Shown here: positions 26,804-34,369 of the stretch, in pieces | How positions within the stretch are numbered: the stretch's first letter is position 1 | How the letters are laid out: each line of letters opens with the position of its first letter | Source: Rhizobiaceae bacterium | GTDB lineage: Bacteria > Pseudomonadota > Alphaproteobacteria > Rhizobiales > Rhizobiaceae | Assembly: GCA_026981655.1 (NCBI GenBank) | Contig: JALSIJ010000269.1 | Span: 1 to 36,194 of the forward strand | DNA: 36,194 bases | Direction of reading: 5' to 3' | Notes under the pieces: generated by a model | What the model saw: only the letters and a program-made list of their open reading frames with translations | Told to the model about the DNA's origin: nothing | Databases searched by the model: none | Program-made: the position numbers and the translations under genes

Positions 26804-27169
26804 ATGAGAACTTTATCCGAAAAAATTTCGATGCTTGAGATTGGCGGGCGTAAAATTCCTCGCGATGAGGCAGGTTTTTTGATGGAACCAGTCGACTGGG
26901 ATAGGGACGTTGCTAAATTTATTGCAGCTGAAGAAAATATCGAATTGAACAGTGAGCATTGGGATATTATCAAATTTGTTCGCGACAGTTTTGAACGTGA
27001 TGCGATTACACCGGATGCCAGACTTGCCTATCGGTTTGTCGCTGATACATCGGGGTTAGGTCGAAATGAATCCCGTAAACACTTTTATGATTTGTTTCCC
27101 TATGGCTATGTCACACAAACCTGCAGAATAGCTGGAATGCGACAACCGAGAACATGGAGCACTGGGTAG
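26804..27169 (+). CDS. DsrC/TusE-family sulfur relay protein with atypical C-terminus
   Basis: This 121-residue protein matches the DsrC/TusE/DsvC family: GFLMEPVDWDRDVAKFIAAE, then NSEHWDIIKFVRDSFER, DAITPDARLAYRF, and the end motif FYDLFPYGYVTQTCRIAGM. Classical DsrC has two C-terminal cysteines, CysB in the QxCRIAG motif and CysA eleven residues later as the penultimate residue; TusE keeps only CysA. Here CysB is present (Cys107), but the CysA position is Trp118, followed by Ser-Thr-Gly. The frame and stop look clean, so this is not an obvious frameshift. DsrC proteins carry sulfur as persulfides or trisulfides; related proteins lacking CysA are thought to be regulatory. The next gene downstream is xsc, then soeABC, so a role linked to sulfonate-derived sulfite is likely but inferred. 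AAAGGA precedes the ATG. Confidence 0.88.
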   Translation: MRTLSEKISMLEIGGRKIPRDEAGFLMEPVDWDRDVAKFIAAEENIELNSEHWDIIKFVRDSFERDAITPDARLAYRFVADTSGLGRNESRKHFYDLFPYGYVTQTCRIAGMRQPRTWSTG

Positions 27170-27198
27170 TCATTGGCTGATTTGGTGTGGCGAAGATT

Positions 27199-27237
27199 GC
27201 CATGAAAATATCGCGATTGCGACGCCGATATTTTGGC
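27199..27237. terminator. Long AT-rich hairpin after the DsrC-like gene
   Basis: AAAATATCG (27205-27213) and CGATATTTT (27226-27234) form a perfect nine-base-pair stem around a 12-base loop. GCC (27199-27201) and GGC (27235-27237) extend it across a three-base bulge. It lies 30 bases after the stop. The T-rich 3' arm is part of the stem, so it is a weak intrinsic terminator or a regulatory hairpin before xsc. Confidence 0.4.
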
Positions 27238-27298
27238 ACCATACCTGCGGTCAAACTGGTGCTAATATTAAGCCTGAACTAGGTATGTATGGATTCAT

Positions 27299-27327
27299 GT
27301 GTAAATCTGAATTAGCATGATTTACAC
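27299..27327. promoter_or_regulatory. Interrupted palindrome (candidate operator) upstream of xsc
   Basis: GTGTAAATC (27299-27307) and GATTTACAC (27319-27327) are perfect inverted repeats separated by 11 bases, centred about 50 bases before the xsc ATG. Half-site centres are 20 bases apart, near two helical turns, as expected for a dimeric regulator on one DNA face. The regulator is unknown; no taurine-type MocR/GntR regulator gene is in the window. Confidence 0.5.
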
Positions 27328-27362
27328 TTAAATTCTATCTCTAAGTTCAGGATGGTTTTCCC

Positions 27363-29135
27363 ATGAAAATGACCACAGAAGAAGCCTTTGTAAAAGTACT
27401 ACAAATGCATGGTATCGAACATGCATTTGGTATTATTGGTTCGGCGTTCATGCCGATTTCCGACCTTTTTAACAAGGCTGGGATTACGTTTTGGGATGTG
27501 GCTCATGAAACCAATGGTGGTTTGATCTGTGATGGCTATACCCGCTCAACCGGTAAAATGGCGATGGCGATTGCGCAAAACGGGCCGGGGATTACCGGAT
27601 TTGTGACGCCGATTAAAACGGCCTACTGGAACCATACGCCGATGTTGCTGGTAACGCCGCAGGCGGCCAATAAGACCATCGGGCAGGGTGGGTTCCAGGA
27701 AGTTGAGCAAATGGCGCTTTTCCGCGATATGGTTTGTTATCAGGAAGAGGTGCGCGACCCTTCCCGTATGGGCGAGGTGCTCAACCGGGTTATTGAGAAA
27801 GCCATTCGTGGTTCTGCGCCAGCGCAAATCAATGTGCCGCGCGATATGTGGACGCAAGTGATTGATATTGAATTGCCGCAGATTGTGCGGCTGGAGCGTC
27901 CTGCCGGTGGAGCGGAGGCCGTTACTGAAGCCGCGCGGCTGCTTTCTGAGGCTAAATCTCCCGTCATATTGTCGGGTGCTGGCGTTGTTATTGGTGATGC
28001 AATTGATGAATGTGTGGCACTGGCTGAACGGCTGGATGCGCCGGTTTGCAGTGGTTATCAGCATAATGATTCGTTCCCCGGTTCCCATCCACTTGCGGCC
28101 GGGCCATTGGGATATAACGGTTCAAAAGCTGCGATGGAATTGATTGCGCAGGCCGATGTGGTTCTGGCTCTTGGTACAAGGCTCAATCCGTTTTCGACCT
28201 TGCCGGGTTATGGCATTGATTACTGGCCGAAGGACGCAAAAATTATTCAGGTTGATATGAATTCAGACCGCATTGGACTGACCAAAAAAGTAACTGTAGG
28301 CATTTGTGGCGACGCGAAACTGGTAGCCAAAAGCATTTTGGCGCAACTGGCACCTAACGCGGGTGATGCGGGGCGTGAAGATCGCAAGGCGCTCATTCAT
28401 CAGACAAAATCCGCATGGCTGCAAACCCTTGCCAGCATGGACCACGAGGATGATGATCCTGGTACGCATTGGAACGAAAGTTCTCGCGAGCGCGATCCTG
28501 ATCGCATGTCTCCGCGTATGGCTTGGCGTGCTATTCAGGATGGATTGCCGAAGGATGCGATCATTTCCAGCGACATCGGCAATAATTGCGCGATTGGTAA
28601 TGCCTATCCACGTTTTGATGAGGGCCGCAAATATCTGGCTCCGGGTCTGTTTGGCCCGTGCGGATATGGATTTCCGGCAATCATTGGCGCAAAAATTGGC
28701 TGCCCTGATATGCCGGTTGTCGGCTTTGCCGGAGATGGTGCATTTGGGATCTCAATGAATGAGATGACCTCGATTGGCCGCGAGGATTGGCCCGCCGTTA
28801 CAATGGTTATTTTCCGTAATTACCAATGGGGCGCTGAAAAACGAAATACCACCCTTTGGTATGATAATAATTTCATTGGCACCGAACTTGATCCTCACTT
28901 GAGTTATGCCAAAGTCGCAGAGGGTTGTGGGTTGAAAGGTGTCACCGTCAATACGCAAGCTGAATTGACGAGCACATTGGTGCAGGCCTGTGAAGATCAG
29001 GCCAAGGGGGTGACAACTTTTATTGAGGTCATTCTCAATCAGGAGTTGGGCGAACCTTTCCGCCGTGATGCAATGACTGCACCTGTGGAAGTTGCCGGTA
29101 TTGATCCTGCCGATATGCGGCCGCAGAAAGTTTAG
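27363..29135 (+). CDS. xsc: Sulfoacetaldehyde acetyltransferase
   Basis: Xsc is a thiamine-diphosphate enzyme that converts sulfoacetaldehyde plus phosphate to sulfite and acetyl phosphate. It is the key desulfonation step for taurine, isethionate and related C2 sulfonates. The 590-residue protein has the N-terminal Pyr domain with Glu49 in DVAHETNGGLICDGYTRSTG, a central domain (about 190-330), and the PP domain. The Mg-ThDP motif begins at GDG (457-459) and runs to the RNYQWGAEKRN segment. IIGSAFMPISDL near the start and NVPRDMWTQVIDIELPQI are typical of Xsc rather than acetolactate synthase. The usual neighbour pta (phosphate acetyltransferase) is not here. The DsrC-like gene lies upstream and soeABC downstream, the latter able to oxidise the sulfite made. 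An operator-like palindrome precedes it and a strong hairpin follows. Confidence 0.95.
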   Translation: MKMTTEEAFVKVLQMHGIEHAFGIIGSAFMPISDLFNKAGITFWDVAHETNGGLICDGYTRSTGKMAMAIAQNGPGITGFVTPIKTAYWNHTPMLLVTPQAANKTIGQGGFQEVEQMALFRDMVCYQEEVRDPSRMGEVLNRVIEKAIRGSAPAQINVPRDMWTQVIDIELPQIVRLERPAGGAEAVTEAARLLSEAKSPVILSGAGVVIGDAIDECVALAERLDAPVCSGYQHNDSFPGSHPLAAGPLGYNGSKAAMELIAQADVVLALGTRLNPFSTLPGYGIDYWPKDAKIIQVDMNSDRIGLTKKVTVGICGDAKLVAKSILAQLAPNAGDAGREDRKALIHQTKSAWLQTLASMDHEDDDPGTHWNESSRERDPDRMSPRMAWRAIQDGLPKDAIISSDIGNNCAIGNAYPRFDEGRKYLAPGLFGPCGYGFPAIIGAKIGCPDMPVVGFAGDGAFGISMNEMTSIGREDWPAVTMVIFRNYQWGAEKRNTTLWYDNNFIGTELDPHLSYAKVAEGCGLKGVTVNTQAELTSTLVQACEDQAKGVTTFIEVILNQELGEPFRRDAMTAPVEVAGIDPADMRPQKV

Positions 29136-29182
29136 TTGTTCCAGTTCGCAAACAATTGCATCTTAAAATTTGAAATTGCCAA

Positions 29183-29209
29183 CCCCGCTCAAACTTTATT
29201 TGGGCGGGG
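29183..29209 (+). terminator. Intrinsic terminator after xsc
   Basis: An 11-base-pair stem (CCCCGCTCAAA with TTTGGGCGGGG, one T-G pair) closes a five-base CTTTA loop, 47 bases after the xsc stop. It is followed by CTGTTT, a modest T-rich tract. This is the clearest hairpin in the window and should separate the xsc transcript from soeABC. Confidence 0.75.
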
Positions 29210-29643
29210 CTGTTTGCATTGGCAATAATTTTGGTATTTGCGATTCTGTATTTTTCAATATACGGCTAAAAAATCCCGAAAACGCGATAATATTATACGG
29301 GCAGGGCTGCTTTCTGGCTTTATTTCCCGCATCGCCGGTGTTGATGGCAAGGTGGTTTTAATTTGTATATTCAACCTTGTCCGGGCTGTGATTGTGCGCC
29401 GTGCAAGCCTGGTGATGTATCTGTTCCTGTCTTTGATAACATCGCTGTTCTATTACCTTTTCTTCGATCTGATGAGCGAACCGATAGACTGGTGTGTTGT
29501 AAATTCAGGCGTGCCAGCAACTATTAAGTGCTCTTGTTGGGGGTTCAATTTTCTTCATATATCATGAGAAAATCGGTCCAATATGTTTTCTCGTTCTGTT
29601 GATATTTCTCGCAGCAACTGGACTTTTCTGCGTTAACCTGTAA
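29210..29643 (+). pseudogene. Possible decayed small membrane protein gene between xsc and soeA
   Basis: The 536 bases between xsc and soeA hold no intact convincing gene, but hydrophobic stretches appear successively in all three plus frames. Frame 2 gives FALAIILVFAILYFSIYG up to a stop at 29267-29269. Frame 3 continues from there with KKSRKRDNIIRAGLLSGF, then VVLICIFNLVRAVIV and LVMYLFLSLITSLFYYLFF, to about 29523. Frame 1 then gives SALVGGSIFFIYHEKIGP and CFLVLLIFLAATGLFCVNL, ending in a TAA at 29641-29643. Joined, they would make a roughly 140-residue protein with four membrane helices, interrupted by two frameshifts and lacking a good start. I do not recognise the family. Chance hydrophobicity of T-rich DNA is the alternative. 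A single ORF of 109 codons at 29238-29567 covers only the middle piece. Confidence 0.3.
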
Positions 29644-29671
29644 ACATGCGAATAAATGAATAGGATAATGT

Positions 29672-32533
29672 ATGAGCGCGGAACCAATTCTCAATCTTGA
29701 TGAACCTGTCGGGGACGAGGTACGTCAGACCACCTGTTACATGTGTGCCTGTCGCTGTGGAATTAATGTTCACATGCGTGATGGCAAGGTTCGATATATT
29801 GAGGGCAACCGCGATCACCCCATTAATAAGGGTATTTTGTGCGCCAAAGGTTCTGCTGGAATCATGCAGCATTATTCTCCAGCCCGGCTAAAAGCACCGA
29901 TGCTGCGTACCGGGCCACGTGGTTCTGGTGAATATAAGGAAATCACCTGGGAAGAGGCGATGGAGAAGGCCGTCAGTTGGCTGAAACCTCTGCGTGAAAA
30001 ACCTAAAAAACTTGCATTCTTTACCGGGCGCGATCAATCACAATCTTTCACCAGCCTTTGGGCTAAACAATTTGGCACGCCAAATTATGCTGCTCATGGT
30101 GGCTTTTGCTCGGTCAATATGGCGGCTGCCGGCATTTACACCATTGGTGGTGCATTCTGGGAATTTGGTTCACCGGACTGGGACCGAACAAAATTGTTTG
30201 TTATGTTTGGTGTGGCTGAAGACCATGACAGCAATCCGATTAAAGCAGGGCTTGGCAAGATCAAGAAAAATGGCGCGCGGTTTGTATCGGTAAACCCGAT
30301 CCGCACCGGCTATTCTGCCATAGCGGATGACTGGTTGGGTATTCGTCCTGGCACGGATGGTTTGTTGATCATGTCGCTGATTCACGAACTGTTTAAAAAC
30401 CGCAAGATTGATCTCGATTATCTGATCCGTTATTCAAACGCGCCCTGGCTAGTAATTAATGCTCCGGATACCGAGAATCACGGATTGTTCGCCCGCGATA
30501 AGGACGGTAATGAACTGGTTATTGATTCTAAAACCGGCAAAACCGTTTCGCGGCACAAAAAAGGTGTCACAGCAGCTCTAACCGGCAAGATTAAGCTCAA
30601 GGATGGTGCATCGGCACGTCCGGCGCTTGAGTTGATGGCCGAGGAATATCTGAAGGAAGAACACTCGCCAGATGCGGTTGCTGAAACCACTGGAATTGAT
30701 GCTAAAACCATCAAAGGTCTTGCTGCCGAAATTGCTCGCGTTGCCTTTGAGGAAGAAATTGTTATCGAGCAGCCGTGGACGGATATGAAAGGCGAAAAAC
30801 ATGATCGCTTTATTGGTCGCCCGGTTTCTTTCCATGCCATGCGTGGTATTTCTGCCCATTCGAACGGTTTTCAAACCTGCCGTGCCTTGCATGTTTTACA
30901 GGTGCTGATCGGTTCTGTTGACGTGCCGGGTGGATTTAGAAACAAACCACCATATCCAAAACCAGTTTCAGCCCATCCGCGCCCCCATACCTTGATGCAT
31001 CCTTTCTTGCCCGGTCAACCTTTGGCCGGTCCGCATCTGGGTTATCCAACAGGGCCTGAAGATTTGCTGCAGGACGTTGATGGAGTTGCCTGCCGTATCG
31101 ACAAAGCCTTTACTTGGGAAGCGCCGATGGCGGTGCACGGTCAAATGCATATGGTGATTGCCAACGCTCATGCGGGCGATCCCTATAAGATTGATACTTT
31201 GTTTCTTTATATGGCCAATATGGCCTGGAATTCCTCGATGAATACCCGTGGCACAATCGAAATGCTCGAGGACAAGGACCCGGAAACAGGCGAATATAAA
31301 ATTCCCCACATCATTTACTCTGATGCTTATTCGAGTGAAATGGTGGCCTATGCTGATTTGATTTTGCCGGATACGACCTACCTTGAACGGTATGATTGTA
31401 TCTCTTTGCTTGATCGTCCAATTTCCGAACCTGATGCGGTTTGTGATTCCATTCGCTGGCCCGTGGTTGAGCCTGAGCGCGAAGGCCATGAGGGCGTTCG
31501 TGGTTTTCAGTCTGTACTTCTGGATCTTGGCGTTCGGCTTAAACTGGAAGAGTTTGTTGATCTTGATGGCAAGGCAATTTACAAAGACTATGCCGATTAT
31601 ATGATCAACCATTTGCGCCGCCCGGGCGTTGGGCCTTTGGCCGGCTTCCGTGGCAAGGACGGTAAAAGTGAGGGGCGGGGAGACCCTAACCCGGATCAAA
31701 TTGAAGCCTATAAAAAGAACGGCTCATTTTGGAAAAAGAAAATTCCAATGGAAGCGCAATTCTTCAAGCATGCAAACAAGGCCTATCAGGATTTTGCTGT
31801 TGAAATGGGCTTTTTTGATGAGCCATCTCCGGTGGTGTTTCAGCTCTATTCTGAAGAAATGCAGAAATTTCGGCTTGCCGGTATGGGGTTGCGTGAACCG
31901 CAGCCACCGGAACATTTGCGCCAACAGGTGACCGATTGCTTTACACCGCTGCCTAGCTGGTATGAGCCATTTGAAGAAGCCGGGGTTGATAATTCAGAAT
32001 ACCCGCTTCATGCGCTGACACAGCGACCAATGGCTATGTACCATTCATGGGGTTCGCAAAATGCTTGGTTGCGTCAGATTCACACCAAAAATCCGCTCTA
32101 TGTGCCGGGTGCGGTATGTGATGAGCATGACTTGAAAGATGGCGATTGGGCCTGGGTTTCTTCATGGCACGGGAAAATCAAAGTCGAGATTGCCCGTATG
32201 GATGCGGTTAATAACAAAACACTTTGGACATGGAATGCGATCGGAAAACGTGGCGGCGCATGGGCGCTGGATGCTAAAGCACCGGAGGCAACCAAGGGCT
32301 TTTTGCTCAATCATTTGATCAGCGAGTTGTTGCCGCCAAAGGGCGACGGTCGCAGGTGGTCTAATTCAGATCCGATTACCGGTCAGGCATCCTGGTTTGA
32401 TCTTCGCATCAAAATCGAAAAGGCAGAAGAGGGCGGCACGGTCAGCGAACCCCATTTTAAGCCGCAAAAACGCCCCGGTGATAATGAGAAAACGCCAATA
32501 GTATTGAGATTTGGTCAGGAGTGGACGAAATGA
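29672..32533 (+). CDS. soeA: Sulfite dehydrogenase (quinone) molybdopterin subunit SoeA
   Basis: This 953-residue molybdoenzyme belongs to the DMSO reductase superfamily, complex iron-sulfur molybdoenzyme type. The N-terminal [4Fe-4S] ligands are Cys22, Cys25, Cys29 and Cys57, followed by a Lys two residues on (GILCAKG). The likely molybdenum ligand is Cys146 in HGGFCSVNMAAAG. There is no twin-arginine signal peptide, so the subunit faces the cytoplasm, as described for SoeABC of Allochromatium. SoeA would oxidise sulfite to sulfate there. It is followed by a four-cluster ferredoxin subunit and a NrfD/DmsC-type anchor, each overlapping the last by a few bases. The xsc gene just upstream produces sulfite, which makes SoeA far more likely than a thiosulfate or polysulfide reductase or a formate dehydrogenase. 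AGGA lies before the ATG. Confidence 0.88.
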   Translation: MSAEPILNLDEPVGDEVRQTTCYMCACRCGINVHMRDGKVRYIEGNRDHPINKGILCAKGSAGIMQHYSPARLKAPMLRTGPRGSGEYKEITWEEAMEKAVSWLKPLREKPKKLAFFTGRDQSQSFTSLWAKQFGTPNYAAHGGFCSVNMAAAGIYTIGGAFWEFGSPDWDRTKLFVMFGVAEDHDSNPIKAGLGKIKKNGARFVSVNPIRTGYSAIADDWLGIRPGTDGLLIMSLIHELFKNRKIDLDYLIRYSNAPWLVINAPDTENHGLFARDKDGNELVIDSKTGKTVSRHKKGVTAALTGKIKLKDGASARPALELMAEEYLKEEHSPDAVAETTGIDAKTIKGLAAEIARVAFEEEIVIEQPWTDMKGEKHDRFIGRPVSFHAMRGISAHSNGFQTCRALHVLQVLIGSVDVPGGFRNKPPYPKPVSAHPRPHTLMHPFLPGQPLAGPHLGYPTGPEDLLQDVDGVACRIDKAFTWEAPMAVHGQMHMVIANAHAGDPYKIDTLFLYMANMAWNSSMNTRGTIEMLEDKDPETGEYKIPHIIYSDAYSSEMVAYADLILPDTTYLERYDCISLLDRPISEPDAVCDSIRWPVVEPEREGHEGVRGFQSVLLDLGVRLKLEEFVDLDGKAIYKDYADYMINHLRRPGVGPLAGFRGKDGKSEGRGDPNPDQIEAYKKNGSFWKKKIPMEAQFFKHANKAYQDFAVEMGFFDEPSPVVFQLYSEEMQKFRLAGMGLREPQPPEHLRQQVTDCFTPLPSWYEPFEEAGVDNSEYPLHALTQRPMAMYHSWGSQNAWLRQIHTKNPLYVPGAVCDEHDLKDGDWAWVSSWHGKIKVEIARMDAVNNKTLWTWNAIGKRGGAWALDAKAPEATKGFLLNHLISELLPPKGDGRRWSNSDPITGQASWFDLRIKIEKAEEGGTVSEPHFKPQKRPGDNEKTPIVLRFGQEWTK

Positions 32534-33330
32534 CAACACTCCCGCAAAGCACAGACAAAAAACTAGGCCTTGTCATTGATCTCGACACCTGTGTTGGCTG
32601 TCATGCCTGTGTCATTGCCTGCAAGGAATGGAATACCGGCGGATATGGCAGCGCCTTGTCAGACCAGCAACCCTATGGTGCTGAGCCTGAGGGATCGTTC
32701 TTAAACCGTATTCACACATTTGAAATTGTACCCGAAGGCGGCGAGGTGATCGACCAGTCGGCGGATTCTCGCGTGGTTCATTTTCCCAAATCCTGCCTGC
32801 ATTGTGAGGACGCACCCTGCGTTACGGTTTGCCCAACGGGTGCCTCTTACAAGCGCGCGGAAGATGGTATTGTTCTGGTCGATGAAGACAAATGCATGGG
32901 CTGCGGGCTGTGCGCTTGGTCTTGTGCTTACGGCGCGCGCGAAATGGATATTTCTGCCGGCATAATGAAAAAATGTACGCTCTGCGTCGACCGTATTTAC
33001 AATGAGACGATCCCGGAAGTAGACCGTATTCCATCCTGTGTGCGAACCTGTCCGGCCGGTGCCAGACATTTTGGCGATCTTGGCGACCCGCAATCTGATG
33101 TATCAATACTTGTGGCGGAACGCGGCGGGTTTGATCTGATGCCGGAGCAGGGCAACAAGCCAACCAATAAATATTTGCCACCAAGGGAGCGCAAGCCTTT
33201 ATCTGATGCGGTAAACACCGGGTTTGAAGCTGCAAATTCCGATAATGTCGGCGATGCGACTGGATTTTTTGGCTGGATTGATAAGACCCTTTCGAAGGGT
33301 TCCAACAATTCCAAAGTGGGAGAAGAGTAA
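32530..33330 (+). CDS. soeB: Sulfite dehydrogenase iron-sulfur subunit SoeB
   Basis: This 266-residue electron-transfer subunit has four [4Fe-4S] cluster motifs of the DmsB/PsrB/NrfC kind. They are CVGCHACVIACKEWN near residue 21, CLHCEDAPCVTVCPTGAS near 87, CMGCGLCAWSCAYGARE near 119, and CTLCVDRI with CVRTCPAGAR completing the set. It passes electrons from the SoeA molybdenum site to the membrane anchor. The best start is the ATG at 32530, which overlaps the soeA stop as ATGA and has AGGAG about nine bases upstream. The frame is open to a GTG three codons earlier. No export signal is present. Its stop overlaps the soeC start as TAATG. Confidence 0.9.
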   Translation: MTTLPQSTDKKLGLVIDLDTCVGCHACVIACKEWNTGGYGSALSDQQPYGAEPEGSFLNRIHTFEIVPEGGEVIDQSADSRVVHFPKSCLHCEDAPCVTVCPTGASYKRAEDGIVLVDEDKCMGCGLCAWSCAYGAREMDISAGIMKKCTLCVDRIYNETIPEVDRIPSCVRTCPAGARHFGDLGDPQSDVSILVAERGGFDLMPEQGNKPTNKYLPPRERKPLSDAVNTGFEAANSDNVGDATGFFGWIDKTLSKGSNNSKVGEE

Positions 33331-34268
33331 TGCATCCCGCCTATTCAGTGATCTTTTTTACAACATTAACCGGCGCCGGATATGGATTGGCTGCCTTGCT
33401 CGGATTTGGCCTTGCGGACCCGACAATGTTATCGGCTAAACTCGGCTACTTTCTGGCACTTGGTCTGATTACCGTCGGATTGTTATCTTCGACCTTGCAT
33501 CTGGGTAATCCTAAAAATGCAATTCGGGCATTTTCTCAATGGCGTTCAAGCTGGTTGTCGAGGGAAGGGGTGTTGGCAATTGTTACCTTCGTTCCTGTAA
33601 CAATTTTGGCATACACCAATATTTTCATGGATATGCATATTGGCTGGCTGGGTTGGGTATCCGCTGTATTGAGCATGATGACCGTCTACAGCACGTCGAT
33701 GATTTATGCATCTATTAGAACTGTAAACCTGTGGAACACCTGGTTGACCTCGGCCAGCTATCTGCTGTTTTCCAATGCTGGAGGCGCTGTTATTTTGACC
33801 GCTTTGCTGGCGCTGTTTGAAGGCGGTTCCGGTGATATGCCCAAAATTGCCATTGTTGCTTTGGTTGTCGCATGGATTGCCAAATGGTTTTGGAACAAAC
33901 GTCAAAGTGAAGGCTATGGCGGTTCAACTATGGCAACGGCTACCGGGCTTGGCCATCTTGGAAAAGTTAGATTATTGGAGCGCCCGCATGCAATGGAAAA
34001 CTATCTGACCCGTGAAATGGGTTTTCGCGTGGCGCGTAAACATGCGGCAAAATTGTGGAATATTGCGGTGCTTATGGGGCTGTTGGTGCCAGCCGTCATG
34101 CTCGCAATTGCCTTTGGATTGCAAGGGTCGACCACAGCAATTTTGCTTTCTGTTATTGCCGTAATTACACATATGATTGGTATGCTGGTCGAACGCTGGT
34201 TGTTCTTTGCTACGGCAAAACACGCAGTATCTCTGTACTATGGCGATACGGCTTTAGACGTTAAATAA
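33330..34268 (+). CDS. soeC: Membrane anchor subunit SoeC (DmsC/NrfD-like)
   Basis: This 312-residue polytopic protein resembles the DmsC anchor of DMSO reductase. About eight hydrophobic helices can be seen, for example YSVIFFTTLTGAGYGLAALL, LGYFLALGLITVGLLSSTLH, EGVLAIVTFVPVTILAY and AVITHMIGMLVERWLFFATA. The segment HLGNPKNAIRAFSQWRSSWLSREG is the characteristic loop of DmsC-type anchors. It anchors SoeAB to the cytoplasmic side of the membrane and passes electrons to quinone. It overlaps the soeB stop codon, so the three subunits are coupled in translation. No clear intrinsic terminator is seen in the 101 bases after it. Confidence 0.9.
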   Translation: MHPAYSVIFFTTLTGAGYGLAALLGFGLADPTMLSAKLGYFLALGLITVGLLSSTLHLGNPKNAIRAFSQWRSSWLSREGVLAIVTFVPVTILAYTNIFMDMHIGWLGWVSAVLSMMTVYSTSMIYASIRTVNLWNTWLTSASYLLFSNAGGAVILTALLALFEGGSGDMPKIAIVALVVAWIAKWFWNKRQSEGYGGSTMATATGLGHLGKVRLLERPHAMENYLTREMGFRVARKHAAKLWNIAVLMGLLVPAVMLAIAFGLQGSTTAILLSVIAVITHMIGMLVERWLFFATAKHAVSLYYGDTALDVK

Positions 34269-34339
34269 TTGATACCACCTATTGAGTTCAGAATGTCTGC
34301 GTTATTTCGTGAATTATCCCACTTCGTTGGTTAAGCTAT

Positions 34340-34359
34340 CCATTCATTTTGATGAATGG
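34340..34359 (+). promoter_or_regulatory. Hairpin overlapping the ribosome binding site of the Gfo/Idh/MocA gene
   Basis: CCATTCAT-tttg-ATGAATGG is a perfect eight-base-pair stem with a four-base loop, ending ten bases before the ATG at 34370. The likely ribosome binding site GGAG (34358-34361) has its first two bases inside the 3' arm, so folding could lower translation. Alternatively it ends the soeC transcript, although no T-run follows. Confidence 0.45.
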
Positions 34360-34369
34360 AGATGGTTAG

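Noticed and set aside
27125-27200. Frameshift that would restore a penultimate cysteine to the DsrC-like protein
   Set aside because: The alternative frames after Cys107 give no Gly-Cys-Val-like ending, so the missing CysA is most likely real.
29170-29361. A 63-codon plus-strand frame after xsc
   Set aside because: It begins upstream of the xsc terminator hairpin and reads through it, has no ribosome binding site, and does not follow the hydrophobic segments seen in the other frames.
29672-33330. Formate dehydrogenase or thiosulfate/polysulfide reductase identity for the molybdoenzyme
   Set aside because: No export signal, no selenocysteine, a DmsC-type anchor and direct proximity to xsc fit a cytoplasmic sulfite dehydrogenase better.
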